A model generated the notes under the pieces. It saw only the letters and a program-made list of their open reading frames with translations. It was not told where the DNA came from and did not search any database. Positions 1-6,036 of a DNA stretch of 7,135 bases are shown one piece after another. Numbering within the stretch: position 1 is the stretch's first letter; the number at the start of each line of letters is the position of its first letter. The position numbers and the translations under genes were made by a program. Source of the DNA: an uncultured bacterium (lineage in GTDB: Bacteria > Planctomycetota > Phycisphaerae > Phycisphaerales > SM1A02); NCBI GenBank assembly GCA_903861235.1, contig CAIOTP010000311.1, positions 1 to 7,135 on the forward strand, read 5' to 3'.

Positions 1-354
1 CGCGGCATCGGCTTCTTCCAGATCGGCGGCGGCATCGCCGGCGACTTCCCGATCTGCGTGGTGCCCAGCATCAAGTACGACCTGCAGGACAAGGTGAAGC
101 CGTGGGCCTACTTCTGCCAGATCAGCGACAGCACCACCAGCTACGGCAGCTACTCCGGCGCCACGCCCAACGAGAAGATCACCTGGGACAAGCTCACCGA
201 GCGCACCCCCATGTTCGTGATCGAGAGCGACGCCACCATCGTGATGCCGCTCATGCTGCGGGCGCTGCTTGAGGCGAAGGCCAACCCGAAGGCCGCGGAG
301 CGGATCATCAAGGCGAGCCGGGCGGAGAGCCGCAGTTCGCTGGCCCGACGGTGA
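1..354 (+). CDS. deoxyhypusine synthase-like protein, 3' part (5' end outside window)
   Basis: The reading frame is open from base 1 and stops at TGA 352-354, giving 117 visible C-terminal residues. They match the C-terminal half of bacterial deoxyhypusine synthase-family proteins: a glycine-rich FFQIGGG segment, YFCQISDSTTSYGSYSGA, the PNEKITW stretch and an IESDATIV block. Family enzymes transfer the aminobutyl group of spermidine through an NAD-dependent reaction. In eukaryotes the acceptor is the eIF5A lysine. Bacterial members have no eIF5A and may act in polyamine (homospermidine-type) metabolism, so the substrate here is unknown. The catalytic lysine of human DHS lies in a W-G-K-I context, and the apparent equivalent here is the lysine codon at 190-192, in W-D-K-L. 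After IESDATIV the protein continues about 40 residues, ending in an Arg/Ser/Ala-rich stretch. It should be cytoplasmic. The family call is strong; the exact reaction is not determined. Confidence 0.9.
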   Translation, partial: RGIGFFQIGGGIAGDFPICVVPSIKYDLQDKVKPWAYFCQISDSTTSYGSYSGATPNEKITWDKLTERTPMFVIESDATIVMPLMLRALLEAKANPKAAERIIKASRAESRSSLARR

Positions 355-370
355 GACTTATCCGGACCTT

Positions 371-390
371 GCGGCTCCGGTGGAGGCCGC
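371..390 (+). terminator. possible GC-rich hairpin after the DHS-like gene
   Basis: Sixteen bases after the DHS-like stop codon, GCGGC (371-375) can pair with GCCGC (386-390). TCC (376-378) can pair with GGA (382-384), leaving one bulged G and a three-base loop. No T tract follows, so it is not a canonical intrinsic terminator. It may simply be chance pairing in GC-rich DNA. The rest of the 355-478 gap shows no gene and no convincing -10/-35 pair. Confidence 0.25.
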
Positions 391-467
391 TCACACTGTC
401 GTTTCTGGAACTCGGACGGCATGCGCCGCGGAACGGTCCGTATCCGCATCGTGTGGGCTGAAACAGC

Positions 468-473
468 AGGAGA
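468..473 (+). promoter_or_regulatory. ribosome binding site of the RCC1-repeat gene
   Basis: AGGAGA lies five bases before the ATG at 479-481. This fixes that ATG as the start, although the frame stays open further upstream. The residues right after it form a signal peptide, which agrees with the choice. Confidence 0.75.
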
Positions 474-478
474 ACAGG

Positions 479-2455
479 ATGCACAGCCTTCGCTTCGCTT
501 CGCTCGCGGCCTTGGCTCTCGGATCGCTCGGGACTCCCTGGGCGCAAGCCGCTGAGCCTGCCGCGGGCATCCAGCATGGAGCCGTGCAGTTCGACGGCCG
601 TCGATCGGTGCTGGATGTCGCCCAGGTGATCCTGGGGGTCCAGAGCATGATCACGCTGGGGCACGACGGGGTGGCCACGCCCAGCGGCTACATCGACAGC
701 ACCGTGCCCTCCGCGCATCTGGCCAGCATCGGCTCATGTCGCTGGCTGGCCATCGCGACCTCGGCGGTCGCGGGCGAGCGCGAGGACGGTTCCCTGAACG
801 CCGTGGGCACCGTGAAGGACGCGACCGGCGCCTCATGGCCGGTGGCGGTGCCCTCGGGCACCTTCCAGGCCGGATCCCTCGAGGCGGGCTCGAACCACTT
901 CCTGGCCATCCGGACCGACGGCACACCTGTGGCGTTCGGGGCGCTGGATTCGGGGCAGGGCAGCATTCCCTCCTCCCTCACCCGGGCCGTGCAGGTGCTC
1001 GCCTGGGGCAACTGGTCGGCGGGCCTGGGAACCGACGGTGTGGTGCATGCCTGGGGAACGGACTCCGGTGCGGGCACGCCTCTTCCCGCGGACCTGGGCG
1101 CGTGCCGTCATGTGGCCCGGGGAAGCCAGCACATGCTGGCTGTGCGCCAGGATGGCTCGGTCACCGGTTGGGGTTCCAACACGCAGGGGCAGCTGGCCAT
1201 TCCTGCCGACCTGGGAGCATGCCGCGAGGTGGCTGCGGGCTTCGATTTCAGCGCCGCCCTTCGTGAAGACGGTTCCGTTCGAACCTGGGGCAAGGGTCGG
1301 CATCTCGTGTCGACCCGGACCGCCTTCCCCTCCGGCGAAAGTCTGGGCACCTGCACCTCCATCACGGGCGCGGCACACGCGTTGGCGGGGCGAGGATCCG
1401 ATGGCCGCTGGAGCGTGATCGGATTCGACTACCCCGGTCAGGCGGAACGCCTTGACCAGTGGGGCGGACTGCGATCGATCGCTCCGGCGCAGTACTTCAC
1501 CATCGGCGTGCGTGACGATGGAACCGCGAACGCGTGGGGCATGACCTTCTTCTCGAATTCCTCCTCCGACTACGGTCCGGTGGTCCTGCCCGCGGATCTG
1601 GGTCCTGTGGTCTCGGCGGCGGGTGGCTTCTATCACGGACTGCTGCTGCAGGCGGACGGGACCGTGCGCGGCGTGGGCTGCAACCGATCCGGAGAGATCA
1701 GCGTGCCTGCGGACCTGGACGGCGTGGTGCAGGTGGCCGCGGGCATGGACGCTTCGCTGGCGCGGCGCCATGACGGCTCCGTCCGCGGCTGGGGCACCGG
1801 TTGGTACGGCAGCAACTCCATCACCGTGATCCCGGCCGCACTGCCCCCGAGCGCCTGGATCTCCGCGTACTACCTGAATGCGGGTTCGGTCTCCACGGCG
1901 GGTGCGGTGTCCGTGTGGGGCAACGATCGGCCCACGCCGCCGGCAGGTCTGCCCCCGGTGAGCCAGCTGGCCATGGGCGGTCGACACGCCATCGCCATGC
2001 TGCCGGACGGCTCGGTGCGAGCCTGGGGCAGCGGCAGCTACGGCACAGGAGCGGCGGTGGCGCCCAACGCGGTGCCTTCGGACCTGGGTCCTGTGGTGCA
2101 GGTGTCCGCCGGCGGTGCGCACAACGCCGTGCTCCAGGCCGATGGCCAGGTGCGGGCGTGGGGCAACTTCCATCCGACCACCTCGGTGGGCAGCACGTGG
2201 GGTGTCGCCAGCGTGCCGGCCTACGCAGGCCGAGCTCGTTTCGTGGCCTCAGGTGCCGAGACGCTGGCCTTCCTGACCCAGGGCACGTGCCCGGCGGACC
2301 TGGACGGCAGCGGCCAGGTGGATGCGGCGGACATCGGCTCGCTGTTGACGGCGTTCGGCGGCTGTGGTGGATGCGCCGCGGACATCGACGGCAGCGGCGA
2401 GGTGGATGCCGCGGACATCGGCGGACTGCTGGTGGCCTTCGGCACCTGTCCCTGA
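479..2455 (+). CDS. secreted RCC1-repeat beta-propeller protein with C-terminal dockerin-like tail
   Basis: This encodes a 658-residue protein. Residues 1-24 are a signal peptide (one Arg, an Ala/Leu-rich core, AQA before the cleavage point), so the product is exported. Residues about 52-602 hold roughly fourteen units of the form A-G-x-x-H-x-x-A-x-x-x-D-G-x-V-x-x-W-G, joined by P-A-D-L-G linkers. The D-G pairs recur at about 63, 103, 147, 186, 225, 264, 308, 347, 393, 432, 510 and 555, with degenerate units near 474 and 601. This is the bacterial RCC1-like propeller repeat, shorter than in eukaryotic RCC1. Fourteen units would fit two seven-bladed propellers. Residues 604-658 are two dockerin/EF-hand-like calcium-loop units. 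No catalytic motif is visible, so a binding or structural role at the cell surface is the likeliest reading. The ligand is unknown. The start is chosen from the AGGAGA site and the signal peptide. The gene converges on the next one with 20 bases between stops. Confidence 0.9.
   Translation: MHSLRFASLAALALGSLGTPWAQAAEPAAGIQHGAVQFDGRRSVLDVAQVILGVQSMITLGHDGVATPSGYIDSTVPSAHLASIGSCRWLAIATSAVAGEREDGSLNAVGTVKDATGASWPVAVPSGTFQAGSLEAGSNHFLAIRTDGTPVAFGALDSGQGSIPSSLTRAVQVLAWGNWSAGLGTDGVVHAWGTDSGAGTPLPADLGACRHVARGSQHMLAVRQDGSVTGWGSNTQGQLAIPADLGACREVAAGFDFSAALREDGSVRTWGKGRHLVSTRTAFPSGESLGTCTSITGAAHALAGRGSDGRWSVIGFDYPGQAERLDQWGGLRSIAPAQYFTIGVRDDGTANAWGMTFFSNSSSDYGPVVLPADLGPVVSAAGGFYHGLLLQADGTVRGVGCNRSGEISVPADLDGVVQVAAGMDASLARRHDGSVRGWGTGWYGSNSITVIPAALPPSAWISAYYLNAGSVSTAGAVSVWGNDRPTPPAGLPPVSQLAMGGRHAIAMLPDGSVRAWGSGSYGTGAAVAPNAVPSDLGPVVQVSAGGAHNAVLQADGQVRAWGNFHPTTSVGSTWGVASVPAYAGRARFVASGAETLAFLTQGTCPADLDGSGQVDAADIGSLLTAFGGCGGCAADIDGSGEVDAADIGGLLVAFGTCP
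632..2284 (+). repeat. tandem RCC1-type repeat region, about 14 units of 36-46 codons
   Basis: Within the RCC1-repeat gene a unit of mostly 39 codons recurs about fourteen times, recognisable by D-G-S-V-R-x-W-G and a preceding G-G-x-H. Five consecutive intervals (residues 147 to 347) are 39, 39, 39, 44 and 39. Two units (around residues 474 and 601) have lost the D-G pair. The repeats are diverged at the DNA level, which indicates old duplication rather than recent expansion. Confidence 0.8.
2288..2452 (+). repeat. double dockerin-like calcium-loop tail of the RCC1-repeat protein
   Basis: These 55 codons end the protein (residues 604-658) and contain two copies of one unit. Each runs Cys, two residues, then D-x-D-G-S-G-x-V-D-x-A-D, then I-G-x-L-L and F-G-x-Cys. 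The loop places D, D, S, x, D, D at EF-hand positions 1, 3, 5, 7, 9 and 12, as in dockerins. Cysteines 604/629 and 632/657 frame the two units, each pair exactly 25 residues apart. The same tail, with identical spacing, ends the CotH protein in this window. I recall such tails being called GC-type dockerin in planctomycete annotation, but could not check this here. Confidence 0.85.
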
Positions 2456-2475
2456 TCGGTCCGGGCGATCGATCG

Positions 2476-3282
2476 TCACAGCTCCGGCGGCGTGAAGCGA
2501 GTCTCCTCGAGCTTGACCGGCTCGTCGAACACGGGTCTGTAGGTCACGCGCTGCTCGACATGAAACTTGGGCACCTGCCGGGCTCTCTGCATCGAAGGAT
2601 CCGAGGGATGGGCGTCGGCCATGCGACCTGGATCCAAGTCGTACGACTCGGTGTACTGGCGGAGCGCCCCGGTGTCGTCCACCCAGATCTTCACCGACCG
2701 CTCCCGCCAGGCGCCGGAGATCACGTCGCAGGGCACCCCTTCGACCGTGTCGCGCGCCACATGGGGCTGGGTCCGCAGTCCACTCAGCAGGCTGCAGTCC
2801 TTGGGATCCTCCACCAGCATGACCGGAATCACCTGCACCACTCCGGAGGAGATGCCGGTGGGACCTGCGATGGCTCCGCTCAGGTCCGGATCCTTGCGAA
2901 GGCGCCGATCCAGACCCCACCAGCTCATCCAGGCGGATCGGTCCTCGGACCAGACCTGGTAGGTGTGTGCCACCTGATCCGCAGGGTGGAACCACCAGCG
3001 GAATCCGCCCTTGCGGATGAACACGGTGCCGAATCGCAGCTCCGAGACGTGACTGCCCAGGTCGCTCACGCTCACGCCGGTGTCGCGATAGGTCGTCGCG
3101 GTGCGGTATCGGTTTCGGAGGCGACTCAGCACGTCGCCCACGGAGCGACGGACCGGGTCGGTGTCCGCGGCCGGGGTCTTCGTCGATGAAGGATCGCTCG
3201 CCGGAGGAGCAGGAGCCTGGCCGGCGTCAGGGGGCGTCGGGAGCAGCAGGATCAAGACGAACGCGAGGGTGAAGAGAGGCAT
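2476..3282 (-). CDS. secreted LolA/DUF2092-like hypothetical protein
   Basis: This encodes 268 residues. The N-terminus is a very hydrophobic stretch (residues 3-15) followed by a Pro/Ala-rich linker to about residue 45, so the protein is probably exported. The segment lacks the usual N-terminal basic residue and has no lipobox cysteine. Residues about 50-215 look like the LolA/LppX/DUF2092 fold: an alternating beta pattern with Y-R-D-T-G near 65-69, F-R-W-W-F near 94-98, then G-V-P-C-D and V-K-I-W-V-D-D-T-G near 182-205. That fold makes a half-barrel that binds lipid chains. A carrier or sensor role for lipids is therefore possible, but the similarity is judged from pattern alone. Its only two cysteines, C163 and C185, could form a disulfide. 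The start is certain in this frame: TAG lies 14 codons upstream, no other ATG or GTG intervenes, and GGAAGGG sits six bases before the ATG. It lacks the dockerin-like tail of its neighbours. Confidence 0.75.
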   Translation of the reverse strand: MPLFTLAFVLILLLPTPPDAGQAPAPPASDPSSTKTPAADTDPVRRSVGDVLSRLRNRYRTATTYRDTGVSVSDLGSHVSELRFGTVFIRKGGFRWWFHPADQVAHTYQVWSEDRSAWMSWWGLDRRLRKDPDLSGAIAGPTGISSGVVQVIPVMLVEDPKDCSLLSGLRTQPHVARDTVEGVPCDVISGAWRERSVKIWVDDTGALRQYTESYDLDPGRMADAHPSDPSMQRARQVPKFHVEQRVTYRPVFDEPVKLEETRFTPPEL

Positions 3283-3288
3283 GATGGA

Positions 3289-3295
3289 CCCTTCC
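3289..3295 (-). promoter_or_regulatory. ribosome binding site of the LolA-like gene
   Basis: Read on the minus strand this is GGAAGGG, six bases before the ATG at 3282-3280. Its first two G residues also belong to a CTCCGG repeat that could be drawn into a hairpin. Confidence 0.6.
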
Positions 3296-3331
3296 GGAGA
3301 GTGTGAGATGGCCCCCGGAGGCTATCTCCGG
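3294..3331 (-). promoter_or_regulatory. nested CCGGAG/CTCCGG repeats in the leader of the LolA-like gene
   Basis: On the minus strand, CCGGAG at 3331-3326 pairs perfectly with CTCCGG at 3320-3315 across a five-base loop. A second CTCCGG at 3299-3294 could compete for the same partner. That alternative pairing would cover the first bases of the ribosome binding site. It could act as an on/off leader structure, or be coincidence in GC-rich DNA. No known riboswitch class is recognised. Confidence 0.3.
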
Positions 3332-3408
3332 CTCGGCCGTCGTTGCCCGCCGGCGATCGTGTATCCGGACATTCGTTGCCCCGAATGCGCATTTCCCGAT
3401 TGTTTGCC

Positions 3409-3436
3409 TTGTCTCCACTCGCTTCGGGACTAGATT
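3409..3436 (+). promoter_or_regulatory. candidate promoter for a leaderless CotH-gene transcript
   Basis: TTGTCT (3409-3414) and TAGATT (3431-3436) are separated by 16 bases and resemble -35 and -10 boxes of a housekeeping sigma factor. The region is AT-richer than its surroundings. The -10-like box ends five bases before the ATG at 3442, so transcription would begin at or next to the start codon. No Shine-Dalgarno is visible before that ATG, which fits a leaderless message. Confidence 0.45.
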
Positions 3437-3441
3437 GTGTC

Positions 3442-6033
3442 ATGCGACGCGTTTCCGGATGGCTCGCCGTGATCCCGCTCATGCTGTCGGCGCTGCTGGT
3501 CACGGCCGCCGCACGCGCCCGTCAGGTGGTGATCAACGAGGTCATGTCGCTCAACACGCTCACGGTGCAGGACGAGTACGGCGACTCCTCGGACTGGGTG
3601 GAGCTGTACAACACCAGTTCCGCCTCGGTGAACCTGAAGGACTGGTACCTCTCCGACAGCGCCTCGAGCCCGTACAAGTGGAAGTTCCCGAATGCGCTGG
3701 TGATCCCGGCCGGAGGCTTCGTTCGGGTCTGGGCATCGGGAAGGAATCTGGTCGCCTTCACGGTGCACACCAGCTGGTCGATCAAGGCCAGCGGCGAGCC
3801 GATCGTGTTGAGCGATCCCACCGGGAGGAAGGTCGACGAGTTCCCGGCCATGCCGCTGGGGCGGGACATCTCCCTGGGGCGTTCGCCCGATGGAACGGGG
3901 CCCCTCAGGCTGTTCCGGGACGCCACGCCGCGACTGCCCAACACGACCACGGCGTATCTGACGGATCCGCAGCCCGCTCCCGTTTTTTCGGTGCCGGCCG
4001 GTTTCCATGCGTCGGAGGTGACGGTCTCGATCTCCAGCTCCGCTCCGGACGGCGTGATCCGTTACACGCTCGATGGTTCCGATCCGAGCGAAGCGTCCAC
4101 CCCCTATTCAGGACCGATCAAGCTGGACAGCGGTTCCGGCGCTCGCGACAACCTGTCGGCGATCCAGACCAACGCCATCACGCCAGGTCCACCGTACTAC
4201 GAGGGTTGGGAAGCGCCTCAGGGACCCGTGTTCGAGTTTCCCGTGCTTCGGGCTTCGCTCTTTCGGGACGGCTATCTGCCCAGCCGGGTGACCACCGCCT
4301 CGTACGTGATCGATCCGGCGGGGCCCGCTCGCTTCCCGTTCGCCGTGGCCAGCATCTCGACGCACCCGGACAACCTCTTCGACGACAGCATCGGCATCTA
4401 TGTGAAGGGCGATTCGTACAACTACGCCGAGGAGGGCGTGGAGTGGGAGCGCTCGGGGCACCTGGAATTCTTCGAGCCCGGAGGCGTGCGGGCCTTCCAG
4501 GGCGAGGTGGGGCTGCGGATCCACGGAGGCACCACGGTCAACCGGCCGCGAAAGTCGCTCAGGGTCTACGCCCGCAGTCCCGTCTCCAGCGATCCGTTCC
4601 AGTACCGGATCTTTCCGGAGAAGAGCGTCGATCGCTTCGAAACCTTCATCCTGCGCAACGGAGGCAACGACTGGGGCGGCTCGCTGTTCCGCGACGGTCT
4701 GGTGAGCGAGCTGGCTTCGGACACCGATGTGGACCGGCAGTGCACGCGTCCGGTCGTGGTGTTTCTGGACGGCGAGTACTGGGGTTTGCACGACATTCGT
4801 GACCGCTTCGACGAGGGTTACTACCTGTACCACTACGGCCTGGGTGAACTTGAATTCACGCAGCTCGAGTACGAGGACCAGACCTGGGTGGCCGATCGAG
4901 GCGAGCCGTCGCTCCTGTCGGACTTCACCGACATCCTGGCCGATGCGGAGAGCGGCGCGTACGCTTCGGCGGCGGGACTGGCGGAGCTGGAGTCGCGGGT
5001 CGACCTGGACAACTTCATCGACTACTGCATTCAGCAGGTCTGGTGCGGCAACACGGACTGGCCTCAGAACAACCACCGGGTCTGGCGCTCCGTGGCGGCG
5101 GTCACGGCGCCGGCGGCCCACCCCAAGCGGGACGGTCGTTGGCGCTGGTTGCTGTTCGACGCCGACTTCGCGTTCGCGCTGGACCTGTGCTACGTGATCG
5201 GTGGCGGCGAGGGAGCGCTGCACGACACCCTGGGGCATGCGATCACCTCGGGAACGACCTACACCTTCTGCGGGGATGGTCGGCTGACCGTCTCCGCCGG
5301 ATCCACCGTGCTGCTGCGCCGGGCTCTTGAAAACCCGCTGTTCCGAGAGCGGTTCCTCTCGCGTTTCGCCGACCGTCTCAACAGCAGGCTGTCGGCGACG
5401 CACGCGGAGTCGGTGCTCGAAGGTTTCGTGGCCGCATACACCCCGGGCATGGCGGAGCATGCTGCACGGTGGTGCCAGCCCGTGGACTGGTCGCAGGAGG
5501 TCCGGCGGATCAGGGACTACATGCGCGCAAGGCCGGACGCGTTGCGGAGCCACCTGGACGCCCGTTTCGGACTCGGCGGCCTCGTGCCCCTGACGGTCGA
5601 CCTGCCGCACCCGGAGCGAGGGGCGGTGCGTGTGAACACCATCCTGATCGGCGGTGCGGATCCGGCCTTGGGCACGACGTGCTGTCCATGGACGGGAACC
5701 TATTTCCGGAACCTTCCCGTGAAGTTGCGGGCGGAGCCCTCGCCGGGACACCGTTTCGTGGGCTGGATCGACAGCGAAGACCGCCTGGGCGACGCCCGCG
5801 CCGCCGAGATCGAGATCGATCTCGCCGGGCCGCGGACCCTGACGGCTCGCTTCGTTTCGCAGTCGTGCTCCGCGGATCTGGACGGCAGCGGCGAGGTGGA
5901 TGGGGCCGACATCGGCCAGTTGCTGACGGCGTTCGGCACGTGCCCGGGATGTGCGGAGGATCTCGACGGCAACGGGGAAGTGGATGCGGCGGACATCGGT
6001 TCGCTGCTGGTGCTGTTCGGCGCCTGCCCTTGA
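3442..6033 (+). CDS. secreted lamin-tail / CotH kinase protein with C-terminal dockerin-like tail
   Basis: This encodes 863 residues. Residues 1-26 are a signal peptide (M-R-R, hydrophobic core, A-R-A). Domains in order are: lamin-tail domain, about 29-168 (V-I-N-E-V start, S-D-W-V-E-L-Y-N); chitobiase/hexosaminidase C-terminal-like Ig domain, about 177-291 (Y-T-L-D-G-S-D-P); CotH kinase domain, about 298-711; InlB-type repeat, about 715-808 (F-V-G-W-I, L-T-A-R-F); two dockerin-like units, 809-863. CotH hallmarks are L-R-I-H-G-G (358-363), L-R-N-G-G-N-D (404-410), F-L-D-G-E-Y-W-G-L (441-449), N-T-D-W-P-Q-N-N (537-544) and the metal-binding-type D573-A-D575-F. CotH proteins are atypical protein kinases, first known from Bacillus spore coats. 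Here the kinase would act outside the cytoplasm; its substrate is unknown. The frame is open to 3343, with ATG codons at 3343 and 3385. I choose 3442 because the signal peptide starts there and a promoter-like element ends just before it. Confidence 0.9.
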   Translation: MRRVSGWLAVIPLMLSALLVTAAARARQVVINEVMSLNTLTVQDEYGDSSDWVELYNTSSASVNLKDWYLSDSASSPYKWKFPNALVIPAGGFVRVWASGRNLVAFTVHTSWSIKASGEPIVLSDPTGRKVDEFPAMPLGRDISLGRSPDGTGPLRLFRDATPRLPNTTTAYLTDPQPAPVFSVPAGFHASEVTVSISSSAPDGVIRYTLDGSDPSEASTPYSGPIKLDSGSGARDNLSAIQTNAITPGPPYYEGWEAPQGPVFEFPVLRASLFRDGYLPSRVTTASYVIDPAGPARFPFAVASISTHPDNLFDDSIGIYVKGDSYNYAEEGVEWERSGHLEFFEPGGVRAFQGEVGLRIHGGTTVNRPRKSLRVYARSPVSSDPFQYRIFPEKSVDRFETFILRNGGNDWGGSLFRDGLVSELASDTDVDRQCTRPVVVFLDGEYWGLHDIRDRFDEGYYLYHYGLGELEFTQLEYEDQTWVADRGEPSLLSDFTDILADAESGAYASAAGLAELESRVDLDNFIDYCIQQVWCGNTDWPQNNHRVWRSVAAVTAPAAHPKRDGRWRWLLFDADFAFALDLCYVIGGGEGALHDTLGHAITSGTTYTFCGDGRLTVSAGSTVLLRRALENPLFRERFLSRFADRLNSRLSATHAESVLEGFVAAYTPGMAEHAARWCQPVDWSQEVRRIRDYMRARPDALRSHLDARFGLGGLVPLTVDLPHPERGAVRVNTILIGGADPALGTTCCPWTGTYFRNLPVKLRAEPSPGHRFVGWIDSEDRLGDARAAEIEIDLAGPRTLTARFVSQSCSADLDGSGEVDGADIGQLLTAFGTCPGCAEDLDGNGEVDAADIGSLLVLFGACP
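5866..6030 (+). repeat. double dockerin-like calcium-loop tail of the CotH protein
   Basis: Residues 809-863 repeat the design of the RCC1-protein tail: two EF-hand-like loops, D-L-D-G-S-G-E-V-D then D-L-D-G-N-G-E-V-D, each followed by A-D-I-G-x-L-L. Cysteines stand at tail positions 1, 26, 29 and 54, exactly as in the other tail. DNA identity between the two tails is high by eye over the calcium loops, but not perfect. Position 5 of the second loop is Asn rather than Ser. Confidence 0.85.
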
Positions 6034-6036
6034 GCG

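Noticed and set aside
833..2173. Long minus-strand open frame of about 446 codons opposite the RCC1-repeat gene
   Set aside because: It lies entirely opposite a gene with clear repeats, signal peptide and tail. Its translation is Arg/His/Gly-rich with no recognisable domain, as expected for a shadow frame in GC-rich DNA.
604..2452. Cellulosome component, because of the dockerin-like tail
   Set aside because: The RCC1 protein has no glycoside hydrolase or carbohydrate-binding domain, no cohesin is seen, and the tail differs from type I dockerins in its cysteines and short helices.
2466..2475. CGATCGATCG-type palindromes here, near 1471 and near 6047 as operator sites
   Set aside because: The word occurs both inside coding sequence and near gene ends, without consistent position relative to starts, so it is not distinguishable from GC-rich background.
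2454..2478. Possible bidirectional terminator between the convergent RCC1 and LolA-like genes (GATCG/CGATC)
   Set aside because: The stem is only five base pairs with a seven-base loop, there is no T tract on either strand, and half of it overlaps a stop codon.
1801..3189. Plus-strand open frame of 462 codons bridging the RCC1 gene and the LolA-like gene
   Set aside because: It is out of frame with the RCC1 gene and antisense to the LolA-like gene. It is rich in Arg and Gly and has no domain; codon bias alone explains it.
3983..3988. Run of six T in the CotH gene, as a slippage or frameshift site
   Set aside because: The frame continues cleanly with conserved domains on both sides, no downstream hairpin or stop suggests programmed frameshifting, and a truncated product has no supporting signal.
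4108..5751. Long minus-strand open frame of about 547 codons opposite the CotH domain
   Set aside because: It is opposite a well-conserved kinase domain, with a low-complexity Arg/Val/Gln composition, no family motif and no convincing ribosome site.
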